Positions 56,101 through 63,611 of a DNA stretch of 64,000 nucleotides are shown piece after piece. The stretch's first letter is position 1; every line of letters starts with the position of its first letter. Source of the DNA: a virus; the IMG/VR virus record IMGVR_UViG_3300034071_001414, positions 1 through 64,000 of that record. One strand, 5' to 3'. The notes under the pieces were generated by a model. That model saw only the letters and a list, made by a program, of their open reading frames with translations, did no database searches and had not been told where the DNA came from. Position numbers and translations under genes: made by a program.

Positions 56101-57657
56101 ACTCCAGTGGGAACAAATGCAAGATTAACTATAGTTTCCATAGGCAATACGAACCAAATTATTATAGATAATGTCCAAGGAGAATTTGAAACTGGTGTAG
56201 GAAAGACTATTAGATATATTAATAGTTCTGGAATTTCCACCAATTTAAATGCATCTTTTGGTGGAAATATTCTTGCAAATGAAATTATTACTGAAAGTGA
56301 CGGTTTGCATGTGAGAATAAATCATAAAAATCATGGAATGTATTTTGATAACAATTTTGTTAATATATTTGGAGTTGAATCTGATGTAAAGCCAACTAAA
56401 TTATCCGTACCATACTCATCAGACTCTACTGGAGAAATAACTGTTGAAGATGCATCACAATTTACAAATTTTGAAGGTGTGGGAGTTGGAACAACAAATC
56501 CAGGATATCTTCTAATAGGAAATGAATTAATAGAATATACTTCAGTTGTTGGTAATACTATTGGTGGAGATATAGTTAGAGGTTTACCATATGGACCAAA
56601 TACAGTCGCAGTAACTCATCCAACAAGTTCTGCAGTTTATAAGTATGAAATTAATAATGTTTCTCTCAGAAGAATTAATAAAACTCATGATTTAAATGAT
56701 GTAACATCAGAAAATCCTATTGGATTTGACTATTATAATATTAAATTGGATATGTCTTCGGATGGTGTTGACAGATCTGCTGGTATAGGTTTTAGCAACT
56801 TATATCAAAATTTAACTAAATCAGATGGTGGTTTTAATATAAGAGCATCTCAAAATATTCCATATGAAATTATTTTACCAAATGTTCATAATGTTACAGT
56901 AAATGGAACTTCATTGAGTGCAGAATTAAGAACTGTTACAGGAAAGAGTATAAGTGGAAATGAAATACCATTTATTGATAATGGATTTGAACCTGTCGCA
57001 ATAAGACAAAATAATTATCTTTCTTCACCAAGAATTGTTTGCTCTAAGGTTAATGAGAGAAATCTATTATCAACTTTACCGGAAAACAAATCTTTAACTC
57101 TAAGACTTACTTTAGGAACAACAAATCCATATCTTTCTCCGGTGATAGATACCCAAAGAATAAGTGCTCAGTTTGTTTCAAATAGGGTTAACAACGTTAT
57201 AACAAATTATGCAACCGACAATAGAGTCAATTCTATTTCAGATGATCCAACATCTTTCCAATACATTTCAAAAGAAATAAACTTAGAAAATTCAGCAACT
57301 TCACTTAAAATAATTTTAGAAGCTTATATTAATTCATATTCTGATATAAGATCTTTCTATTCTATTGGAGAAAATCCTGGATTTTCTCCAATATTCACGC
57401 CATTCCCCGGATATGATAATCTAAACGAAAAATCTCAAATTATTTCTTTGGAAGACAATAATGGAAGATCAGATTCATTTGTAACTCCAACAAGTTCTCT
57501 GGAATATATTTTAAATGATAGTGACTTTAAGGAATATGTTTTTACAGTTGACAACTTACCATCATTTAAGAATTTTAGAATTAAATTGTTGGGAACATCG
57601 ACAAATCAAGTTTTTGTTCCTAGAATAAGAAATTTAAGAGTTATTTCTCTTGCATAA
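50197..57657 (+). CDS. giant virion protein with DUF4815-like N-terminus (2486 aa)
   Basis: Residues 18-66 (NDYHRVLFKPGYPVQARELT; LQNQIEKFGQHFFKEGAKV) match DUF4815, a phage baseplate/tail protein domain. Around residues 1108-1140 a coiled coil (KNLENRIKNLEYYTSLSLLE) follows, and about 1885-1980 carries GSGY-type repeats (SGGSGYQSGDVLGISSI). Its place after gp8 is that of gp9/gp10. It may form a baseplate appendage or short tail-fibre connector. Confidence 0.8.
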   Translation: MSQKTNLNVAPYFDDFNPNNDYHRVLFKPGYPVQARELTTLQSILQNQIEKFGQHFFKEGAKVIPGNTGYSRLYYCVQLENNYLGVPIAAYIDQLVGAKITGQTSGVTAVVDKVLLPQDSERGNLTLYINYLSSSTQNNSTQQFSDGEVLTSNIIITSGLLGNTSIAVGEPFASTISTNSTTIASCFNISEGVYFIRGQFVNVKTETLILDQYTNNPNYRVGLYIDEQIVNSNTDETLNDNSQGFNNYAAPGADRLKISAYLFKKSLTDFDDGNFVELATIVDGIIRSKTEDDKYSFIKDEFARRTYAESGNYLVSPFDISVEESLNNQKGNNGTFTKTQITYGGNTPSESKAVYKISPGKAFIRGYEVETISSTFLDVDKPRTTQILENQSINYSTGPTLKLNRVYGSSPVGLGNTFILSLRNERVGSSGTLSAGKEIGLARVYDFSLDSGSYSTSNSNLNEWNISLFDIQTFTNITLNNSVTLSTPTFVKGNNSGATAFLKDNIVGTDLTLYDVKGSFIPFESFSFDGIDSGIIGIAVTSYGISDIKSVYGNVSSASTFSADVIQSTAFNVGIATISAVSSGVSTVRSSNILFPGNIVKVGNLVKYSDSTKTTPVVAKVIGVGASTISITGVTTVSGIVDGSLPTSSLNVTDFAVLKTDLEKSTDNTLYSRLPKTNISNVDLSNSTLNVRKTFTVNISNNKLSTAVTSGTNETFLPFTEKRYSLVRSNGTTEVLTPDKFEFTSGGTELQIYNLGSNDTNATLVATLQKIKPKAKVKRKNRVNSIIIENSKYEGSGIGGTTLNDGLVYGEYPYGTRVQDENICLNVADIIEIHGIYESEDTSNPSAPKAVLASITSQSSTTSELIVGEEILGTTSGAVAIVAEKLTSSQISLLYKNQNIFNEGEVITFSESNIQAQIVTLDTPSFEISFNYTFNRGQNGSFYDYGYLTRKVNVSEPTKKLKIYFSNGYYESTDDGDITTVNSYNSFDYISDIGSVNGIRNTDIIDIRPVVNNYSVSVGSRSPLEFYGRTFNSVSNSSNTILSSDESLITSFSFYLGRIDSIYLSKDGKFQVKYGTPSERPERPVSVDDSLEIATISLPPYLYSNRQASIRFLEYKRYRMSDIKNLENRIKNLEYYTSLSLLETNTSNLFISDSEGFNRFKSGFFVDNFTSYLPQESSTDINNSIDIEFKELRPKAYTSSIDLKPGYSSVNASTADLAFESPDGINIRKSGDIITLDYAEVEWLKQSFATRSESVTPFLISFWQGTVELTPASDTWMDTVRIEAKIIDVEGNYSTTLADATRRLNVDPQTGFAPTVWNAWTTNWTGRSVSTSTRNVTSSSISSFWSGAQLIEQVDNVVIQQTLQNITETGVESRTGTRTVITEQFDRTSVGDRVVSRDIIPYMRSRNVQFVSKKLKPLTQIYTFFDGKDVTKYCVPKLLEITMSSGVFQVGETITGYIQQTGTGVNANNMLAKITFRVAQTNHREGAYNSPTVTYPRNPYNSQILPPTYSSTSTILNVDTFSLSNSTQGEFGGWVETGMILIGNTSKAQATITNLRLISDLSATLIGSFYIPNPNANIHPRFESGTKTFTLVNSATNDQNAATTIAEEAFTSSGTIETVQENIVSVRNARIENKQEFDSRAVSRTTGTQVVNSRVIASSSSSRVIGWYDPLAQSFLVDNEDGVFLTSCDVFFKTKDDTDIPVTFQLRTMKGGFPTQYVLPLSEIILSPEQVNVSGDGSVSTRVTFKAPVYLQGGGEYCICLASNSTKYSVYISRIGENDLLTQTFISNQPYLGSLFKSQNASTWEASQWEDLKFTLYRADFIENGSIDFYNPDLTEGNAQIAKLMPNSLQFNSKKIRVSLSSTISDSDIRLGNTIIQANTSGRGNYVGSAGSATGTLSVSNSGIGYTPGPGSGGYTFNNVSLTTITGKGAGATANITISNGVAAAATIVSGGSGYQSGDVLGISSIGNTPVGTNARLTIVSIGNTNQIIIDNVQGEFETGVGKTIRYINSSGISTNLNASFGGNILANEIITESDGLHVRINHKNHGMYFDNNFVNIFGVESDVKPTKLSVPYSSDSTGEITVEDASQFTNFEGVGVGTTNPGYLLIGNELIEYTSVVGNTIGGDIVRGLPYGPNTVAVTHPTSSAVYKYEINNVSLRRINKTHDLNDVTSENPIGFDYYNIKLDMSSDGVDRSAGIGFSNLYQNLTKSDGGFNIRASQNIPYEIILPNVHNVTVNGTSLSAELRTVTGKSISGNEIPFIDNGFEPVAIRQNNYLSSPRIVCSKVNERNLLSTLPENKSLTLRLTLGTTNPYLSPVIDTQRISAQFVSNRVNNVITNYATDNRVNSISDDPTSFQYISKEINLENSATSLKIILEAYINSYSDIRSFYSIGENPGFSPIFTPFPGYDNLNEKSQIISLEDNNGRSDSFVTPTSSLEYILNDSDFKEYVFTVDNLPSFKNFRIKLLGTSTNQVFVPRIRNLRVISLA

Positions 57658-57658
57658 T

Positions 57659-57886
57659 ATGGATTATATAAAAGTGAGGGGTCATGAAGGTCTATTTCGT
57701 GACCCAAATACAAATTCAATTATTAATACAAACATGGCAGATTATCAAGAATACATCTCCAGAAAAAAATTGAAAGGCGAAGAAAATGATAAAATGAAAA
57801 TATTGGAATCTGAAGTTTCCAATATAAAAAATGATCTCGATGAGATTAAATCCATGTTAAGGAGTTTTATAAATGAACCCAAATGA
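57659..57886 (+). CDS. conserved-type small structural-region protein (75 aa)
   Basis: The ATG at 57659 (one base after the giant's stop) is preferred over TTG 57650. MDYIKVRGHEGLFRDPNTNS is a start known from T4-like cyanophages near gp13, ending in a coiled coil (KMKILESEVSNIKNDLDEIK). Possibly a small virion or assembly protein. Confidence 0.7.
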   Translation: MDYIKVRGHEGLFRDPNTNSIINTNMADYQEYISRKKLKGEENDKMKILESEVSNIKNDLDEIKSMLRSFINEPK

Positions 57887-58055
57887 TATAGAATTAGAAA
57901 ATTTGACAAAAAACTTTGAGTATGCAAAGGCATGTTTAGAAATAGATTCAATAGAAGATATTGAATCTCTGAAACAAATTTCAAAAGCATATATGAAATT
58001 ATATATGAAACAGCAAGAAGTTTTAATTCAGATGGGCACATCTGGTGTGCTATAA
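57873..58055 (+). CDS. small helical protein (60 aa)
   Basis: Overlaps the previous gene. Helical and acidic (IELENLTKNFEYAKACLEID; KQISKAYMKLYMKQQEVLI). Its TAA lies inside the perfect TATAAATA at 58051. Likely an assembly factor; not known. Confidence 0.65.
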   Translation: MNPNDIELENLTKNFEYAKACLEIDSIEDIESLKQISKAYMKLYMKQQEVLIQMGTSGVL

Positions 58056-58058
58056 ATA
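58051..58058 (+). promoter_or_regulatory. late promoter TATAAATA before gp13
   Basis: Perfect TATAAATA containing the upstream stop codon, 21 bases before the gp13 ATG. Confidence 0.75.
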
Positions 58059-58079
58059 TTTTTAGGAATAAAACTAGAT

Positions 58080-58925
58080 ATGGCGCAACCTACTACTAGA
58101 CAAGAACTAATAAATTATTGCAAAAGAAAACTGGGGGCGCCAGTTTTAGAAATTAATGTTGCAGATGAACAAATAGAAGACTTAGTTGATGATGCAATCC
58201 AATTCTTCCAAGAAAGACATTTTGATGGGGTATATCCAACATTTTACAAATACAAAATAACCCAAAATGATATTGATAGAGGAAGATCTAGGGGTAATAA
58301 TGTAGCAGTAGGAATAGCAACAACAACTGCAACTGCAAATATTGTGGGAGATAGTACCACTTTTACATATGAAGAAAATAGCAATTACTTACAAGTACCA
58401 CCTTCAGTAATTGGTGTAACTAAAATATTTCACTTTGATGGTTCAAATGCCATCACTCATAATATGTTTAGTGTAAAATATCAATTATTTTTAAATGATA
58501 TTTATTACTGGGGAACTACAGAATTGTTGAGTTATGCTATGGTTAAAACTTATTTGGAAGATATTAATTTTTTATTAACAACACAAAAACAAATACGATT
58601 TAATAAGAGGCAAGATAGATTATACTTAGATATAGATTGGAGTTCCATTTCAGTTAACGATTATATAATCATCGATTGCTATTCTACTTTAGATCCAAAT
58701 GACTATTCTAGAGTTTGGAATGATTCATTTTTAAAACCATATCTAACCTCTCTAATTAAACGTCAATGGGGTCAAAATCTCATAAAATTTCAGGGTGTTA
58801 AACTTCCAGGTGGCGTTGAATTAAATGGCAGACAAATATATGATGATGCCCAAAGGGAGATAGACATTTTAATGGAAAAAATGTCAAGTAATTATGAACT
58901 ACCCCCTTACGACATGATAGGTTAA
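58080..58925 (+). CDS. 13: neck protein gp13 (281 aa)
   Basis: TTRQELINYCKRKLGAPVLE then QIEDLVDDAIQFFQERHFDG is the gp13 N-terminal signature and DPNDYSRVWNDSFLKPYLTS lies near the C-terminus. T4 gp13 is 309 aa. It forms the neck ring below the portal after packaging. Followed immediately by gp14. Confidence 0.88.
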   Translation: MAQPTTRQELINYCKRKLGAPVLEINVADEQIEDLVDDAIQFFQERHFDGVYPTFYKYKITQNDIDRGRSRGNNVAVGIATTTATANIVGDSTTFTYEENSNYLQVPPSVIGVTKIFHFDGSNAITHNMFSVKYQLFLNDIYYWGTTELLSYAMVKTYLEDINFLLTTQKQIRFNKRQDRLYLDIDWSSISVNDYIIIDCYSTLDPNDYSRVWNDSFLKPYLTSLIKRQWGQNLIKFQGVKLPGGVELNGRQIYDDAQREIDILMEKMSSNYELPPYDMIG

Positions 58926-58930
58926 ATCAC

Positions 58931-60346
58931 ATGCTAAATCCTTTTTTTCAACAAGGAACTCCACTGGAGCAAGGATTAATACAAGATTTAATTAATGAAC
59001 AATTGAGGATGTATGGCGTAGAAGTACATTACTTACCAAGAAGATTCATAACTGAAAAAAAAGTCATAAAAGAAGTCATAGAATCTGCCTTTGATTCAGC
59101 ATATCCAATAGAAGCATATGTGAATAGTTATGAAGGTTATGCAGATAATTCAACTATTTTGTCAAAATTTGGAATACAAGCATTGAATGAAATAGTTTTA
59201 ACTATTTCTAGAGAAAGATTTTCAAATTATATTTCCCCACTTATAAAAAATAAAAGTAATATAAAATTATCATCAAGACCAAAGGAGGGAGATCTAATTT
59301 ATTTTCCTCTTGGAGATAGGTTATTTGAAATAAAGTACGTGGAGCATGAAAAACCTTTTTATCAATTGCAAGGAAATTACACTTATGAATTAAGATGCGA
59401 ACTATTCAGATATGAAGATGAAGTTATCGACACTGGTATTGAAGAAATAGATGATGTCCTTTCCGGAATAGGAACAGACTTGGATTCTGGATTTGTTGCA
59501 GTGGGTCCAATACAAACACTTACTATGATTGGTATTGGTATAACCGCAACAGCTAGTACTACTTTAGTAAATGGTGGAATAAGATTTATTACGGTGTCAA
59601 ATAGAGGAGGTGGATATACCAGTACTCCCAGGGTTGGAATATCATCTGCACCATCTGGCGGATTTGCGGGAATTGCAACAGCAATTATGATTGGTGGGGT
59701 TGTTGCATGTAACTCCAATGTAAATCCATCGGCAAAATCAGTTCAAGCAGTTGGTTTAATAAATCCGGGATATGGATATACGGTGGCACCAGGAATTAGA
59801 TTTATTGGTGGAGGCGGCGCTGGCGCTGGTGCGACAGCAACCATAGGAAATGGTATTATAGGCAGTATAACAATTTCAAATGCAGGTTCTGGTTACACAT
59901 CTTCTCCCACAATAACTTTTATAGGAGTATCTTCTGTCTCTGCTGCAGCGACTGCAATAATAAATGATGCAGGATCAATTACATCTATACAGATAACAAA
60001 TTCTGGACTAGGTTATACTCAGGCACCGTCAATAACTATTTCTTCACCTTTTATGTCGGGAATTGGAACATATCAATTTAACGAAGTGATAACTGGTTCC
60101 GCAAGTGGAACTACCGCAAGGGTTCGTTCTTGGAATTCAGTAACTAAAAAGTTGGAGGTTGCCACAATAGATGGAGAATTTATTGTTGGTGAAAACATAG
60201 TAGGAACTGCATCATCAGCTTCCTATAAGTTGAGAATAGTAAATAGTAACGTTGTTGATGATGGATATTCTGATAACACTAATATTGAGATAGAATCTGA
60301 TAAAATTATTGATTTTTCGGAAATTAATCCATTCGGTATGCCATAA
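58931..60346 (+). CDS. 14: neck protein gp14 with glycine-rich insertion (471 aa)
   Basis: Residues 1-180 (MYGVEVHYLPRRFITEKKVI; KSNIKLSSRPKEGDLIYFPL) match gp14. T4 gp14 is 256 aa; here residues about 200-400 are a glycine-rich repeat block (SNRGGGYTSTPRVGISSAPS; NAGSGYTSSPTITFIG) of the kind found in the giant proteins, followed by a final acidic segment ending FSEINPFGMP. The insertion suggests surface-exposed repeats on the neck. Confidence 0.85.
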   Translation: MLNPFFQQGTPLEQGLIQDLINEQLRMYGVEVHYLPRRFITEKKVIKEVIESAFDSAYPIEAYVNSYEGYADNSTILSKFGIQALNEIVLTISRERFSNYISPLIKNKSNIKLSSRPKEGDLIYFPLGDRLFEIKYVEHEKPFYQLQGNYTYELRCELFRYEDEVIDTGIEEIDDVLSGIGTDLDSGFVAVGPIQTLTMIGIGITATASTTLVNGGIRFITVSNRGGGYTSTPRVGISSAPSGGFAGIATAIMIGGVVACNSNVNPSAKSVQAVGLINPGYGYTVAPGIRFIGGGGAGAGATATIGNGIIGSITISNAGSGYTSSPTITFIGVSSVSAAATAIINDAGSITSIQITNSGLGYTQAPSITISSPFMSGIGTYQFNEVITGSASGTTARVRSWNSVTKKLEVATIDGEFIVGENIVGTASSASYKLRIVNSNVVDDGYSDNTNIEIESDKIIDFSEINPFGMP

Positions 60347-60349
60347 ATA
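60342..60349 (+). promoter_or_regulatory. late promoter CATAAATA
   Basis: CATAAATA containing the gp14 stop codon. The 51-base gap to the next gene holds nothing else. Confidence 0.55.
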
Positions 60350-60397
60350 TATTTTATTATACATATACATAAAAAACTAACATTAGATATTAGAAAG

Positions 60398-61399
60398 ATG
60401 TTTGAATATTTTTATCACGAAATATTAAGAAAAACTGTTATAGCTTTTGGTTCTTTATTCAATAACATTACAATCAAACATTTTGATTCCAATGGAAATG
60501 TATCTAGTGTTATTAAAGTTCCTCTCGCTTACGGACCATCACAAAAATTCTTGGCAAGATTAGAACAATCTCCAGATTTAAGTAAACCAGTTCAAATGAC
60601 CTTACCAAGAATGTCATTTGAACTTACGGGATTGACCTATGACACTTCCAGAAAAGTTTCAACAACTCAGTCATTTACAGTAAAAGATTCCAATGATGGT
60701 TCAATAATAAGAAAGTCATACATGCCTGTTCCATATAATTTACAGTTTGAACTTTCAATTATGGCAAAATTGAATGATGATGCTCTCCAAATAACCGAAC
60801 AAATATTACCATATTTTCAACCATCATACAATATAACAGTAGAATTGGTAGATTCAATCAACGAAAAGAAAGATATACCAATAGTTTTAGAAAACATTAC
60901 AATGCAGGATGATTATGAAGGCAATTTCACAACCAGACGTGTTTTAGTTTATACATTAAGATTTACTGCAAAAACATATCTATTTGGTCCAATATCGACT
61001 GCAACCAAAGATATCATCAAAAAAACTACTATCAGTTATATCACCGGAGAATCTACGGATACTCCAACCAGAAATGTTGTTTACTCTTCAACTCCAAGAG
61101 CTATCAAAAATTATACAGGGACAGTTCTCACAAACTTGACAAAAGATATTACAACAGAAGATATTTTAGTAACTGTAAATGATGCAAGTTCAATTTCAAT
61201 TAATACTTATCTAGATATTGAAGGAGAAGAACTATATGTTCGAGCAAAAAATGGAAATATATTAACTGTCGATAGAGGAAGAGATGATACTACGATAACT
61301 TCTCATTTATCTGGCGCTGAGGTCAAATCTATAACTACAGCAGATAATCTTTTGGTTGAGGAAGGTGATGATTTTGGATTTAGTGGTACAACCTTATAA
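60398..61399 (+). CDS. 15: tail sheath stabiliser gp15 (333 aa)
   Basis: MFEYFYHEILRKTVIAFGSL then LARLEQSPDLSKPVQMTLPR and MSFELTGLTYDTSRK form the gp15 signature (T4 gp15, 272 aa). It caps the tail and stabilises the sheath terminus. The C-terminal 100 residues carry a beta-rich extension (YLDIEGEELYVRAKNGNILT). Confidence 0.87.
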   Translation: MFEYFYHEILRKTVIAFGSLFNNITIKHFDSNGNVSSVIKVPLAYGPSQKFLARLEQSPDLSKPVQMTLPRMSFELTGLTYDTSRKVSTTQSFTVKDSNDGSIIRKSYMPVPYNLQFELSIMAKLNDDALQITEQILPYFQPSYNITVELVDSINEKKDIPIVLENITMQDDYEGNFTTRRVLVYTLRFTAKTYLFGPISTATKDIIKKTTISYITGESTDTPTRNVVYSSTPRAIKNYTGTVLTNLTKDITTEDILVTVNDASSISINTYLDIEGEELYVRAKNGNILTVDRGRDDTTITSHLSGAEVKSITTADNLLVEEGDDFGFSGTTL

Positions 61400-61401
61400 T
61401 T

Positions 61402-61839
61402 ATGAAAATGACAAAAAAATTCGATGAATTGAATAATACATTTAACGTCAATGGAGATATAGTTTCAACTACAGAGTCTGTAGAGATAGTAGAAAAAATT
61501 GAAAAAATATCGTCATCATTTGACGATGTTAAAAAGGATTATGATTATACAAGAGGAAATTTATACTCTCTTATAGAGAAAGGTCAAGAAGCAATCAATG
61601 GCATTCTTGAACTTGCACAAGAGAGTGAAATGCCAAGAGCATATGAAGTAGCGGGTCAACTTATAAAAAATGTTGCAGATGCTACAGATAAATTAATGGA
61701 CCTCCAAAAGAAACTCAAAGAAATTGAAGAAGAAAAAGTTGGTAAAGGTCCTACCACAGTTAACAATGCATTATTTGTTGGTTCCACTGCAGAATTAGCA
61801 AAACTTTTAAAGCAACAAAATCAGGATAGTTTAGAATAA
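61402..61839 (+). CDS. 16: small terminase subunit gp16 (145 aa)
   Basis: Helical with heptads (SSSFDDVKKDYDYTRGNLYS; PRAYEVAGQLIKNVADATDK) as in T4 gp16 (164 aa). Starts at 61402 or at ATG 61408. It would recognise packaging sites and stimulate gp17. The TAA overlaps AATAAATA at 61838. Confidence 0.8.
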   Translation: MKMTKKFDELNNTFNVNGDIVSTTESVEIVEKIEKISSSFDDVKKDYDYTRGNLYSLIEKGQEAINGILELAQESEMPRAYEVAGQLIKNVADATDKLMDLQKKLKEIEEEKVGKGPTTVNNALFVGSTAELAKLLKQQNQDSLE

Positions 61840-61845
61840 TAAATA
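61838..61845 (+). promoter_or_regulatory. late promoter AATAAATA
   Basis: AATAAATA overlapping the gp16 stop, 22 bases before the 575-aa gene. Confidence 0.6.
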
Positions 61846-61867
61846 TAAAAAGGTATTCCACAATTAA

Positions 61868-63595
61868 ATGCCAAGATTGAAGTCACATAAAACAGTTGAG
61901 CAGATTGCTAAGAAGCATCGTCTTGATGTGTCTTTTATACAAAAGCAGCTTGATATTGGAGAACCTATTGAACATGAACATACAAAGGATCATGAACTTG
62001 CAATGGATATTGCTCTTCAACATTTAGATGAAATTCCAGATTATTACACTCGTTTGAAGAAGATGGAATCAGATGCTAAAAAACATCATAAAAAATTTAA
62101 GGATGTAACGGAAGAAACTAAATCCGGAGATGAAGGTTTACATGATTGGTTTGGCAAATCAAAATCATCCGATGGTAAAAGTGGATGGGTCCAACTAGGA
62201 GGAAAATGGGCAGGTAAACCATGTGCTCGTCAACCTGGTCAAACTTCAACTCCAAAATGTGGAAGTTCTAAAATGAAGAGAGCACTTTCTAAAGACGAAG
62301 AAGAAGCAGCGAGACGTAGAAAAAATATTCAAGATCCTAATCAACCACAAAAAACTGGTGGATCAAAACCAACTAACGTAAGAACTGAAGAAATGGATTT
62401 ACAAGAAGTCAAAGACAAACCAGGAAAAGGTAGTGGTAAAAAAGATGCCTGCTACCACAAAGTGAAATCTCGTTATGACGTTTGGCCAAGTGCATATGCA
62501 TCTGGCGCACTTGTTAAATGTCGTAAAGTTGGTGCTGACAATTGGGGTACTAAATCTGAGGCAACTATGCATGAAGAAGAAAGATATTGTCCCCTATGTG
62601 ATAAAAGAGAAACTAGATCTCAGTGTTCTTATGGAGAAAAAGCGTGGGATAAAGTTTCTGTTAAAGATCAAGAGTATTCTATGGCAAGATCTGAACTAAA
62701 AAATATTATTGATGCAGCCAAAAGACTTGAAAAAAAGGTAGGAAAGGGAGAAGGATCATTAGAAGCGTGGGTGCAGTCAAAAATTACAAAAGCTGCCGAT
62801 TATATTGATACTGCAGCAGATTATGTTGCAAGCGGAGAAATGCAAGAACAAAAATTGGTAGATAAAATAATTGGAGAAATGAAGTGTTGGCCAGGATATG
62901 AAAAAAGGGGGACTCAAAAACTTTTTGGTAAAAAGTATAATAGATGCATAAAGGCAGAAGATGTAACCATTGAGGATGCTGATGGCAATACTTTTGCTGA
63001 AGTTGTTGATTTGATTAAACCAGAACCAATAAAAGGATTTAAGTCTCAAGTTCAAGAAGCAATAAGACTCCAAGCACAAACTGGAAATGTCATTGCAGTA
63101 ACTCTTTCCTGGAGAGGAAAGTATTATTCTCTTAAAATGTTCTTTCCTCAAATTAAAACACCAACAAAAAAAGAAATAAATGATGAACTCCAAAAAGTTT
63201 ATCCAGGTTCAATGGTTTTATATCATTCAATCTCAGAAATTCAACCAGGACAGCCTCTTATTCAGATGATTGGACCACAAGGTGGTTCAATGGCATCTCC
63301 CGGTCCATCTAAAAGATATATTAAGCCAATGGGAGAAGAAACTGAAACTGAAATTGATGAAGATTGGCAAAAAGTAAATCGCCAAGATAAAACTGATGGA
63401 TTAAGTCCAGCAGCAGTAAAGGCATATCGCAGAGAGAATCCAGGTTCAAAACTCAAATCCGCTGTTACCACACCACCTTCAGAATTAAAACCAGGTTCGG
63501 CAGATTGGAAAAGAAGAAAAAATTTCTGTAGTCGTTCTAGAAGTTGGACTGGAGAAAGAGGTAAAGCAGCACGTAAACGTTGGAATTGTAATTAA
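61868..63595 (+). CDS. multi-domain basic protein (DUF5661/DUF5872/DUF6321-like) inserted between terminase genes (575 aa)
   Basis: Residues about 1-75 with EHEHTKDHELAMDIALQHLD and EIPDYYTRLKKME resemble DUF5661. About 90-140 (LHDWFGKSKSSDGKSGWVQL; CARQPGQTSTPKCGSS) and about 195-230 resemble DUF5872-type modules. A CPLC zinc-knuckle region (about 240-260), a helical segment and a C-terminal DKTDGLSPAAVKAYRRENPG with ADWKRRKNFCSRSRSWTG (DUF6321-like) follow. It is Lys/Arg-rich and probably binds DNA. T4 has no gene here. It may be a packaged or packaging-related protein. Confidence 0.75.
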   Translation: MPRLKSHKTVEQIAKKHRLDVSFIQKQLDIGEPIEHEHTKDHELAMDIALQHLDEIPDYYTRLKKMESDAKKHHKKFKDVTEETKSGDEGLHDWFGKSKSSDGKSGWVQLGGKWAGKPCARQPGQTSTPKCGSSKMKRALSKDEEEAARRRKNIQDPNQPQKTGGSKPTNVRTEEMDLQEVKDKPGKGSGKKDACYHKVKSRYDVWPSAYASGALVKCRKVGADNWGTKSEATMHEEERYCPLCDKRETRSQCSYGEKAWDKVSVKDQEYSMARSELKNIIDAAKRLEKKVGKGEGSLEAWVQSKITKAADYIDTAADYVASGEMQEQKLVDKIIGEMKCWPGYEKRGTQKLFGKKYNRCIKAEDVTIEDADGNTFAEVVDLIKPEPIKGFKSQVQEAIRLQAQTGNVIAVTLSWRGKYYSLKMFFPQIKTPTKKEINDELQKVYPGSMVLYHSISEIQPGQPLIQMIGPQGGSMASPGPSKRYIKPMGEETETEIDEDWQKVNRQDKTDGLSPAAVKAYRRENPGSKLKSAVTTPPSELKPGSADWKRRKNFCSRSRSWTGERGKAARKRWNCN

Positions 63596-63611
63596 TTAAT
63601 AGGTCTTTGTT

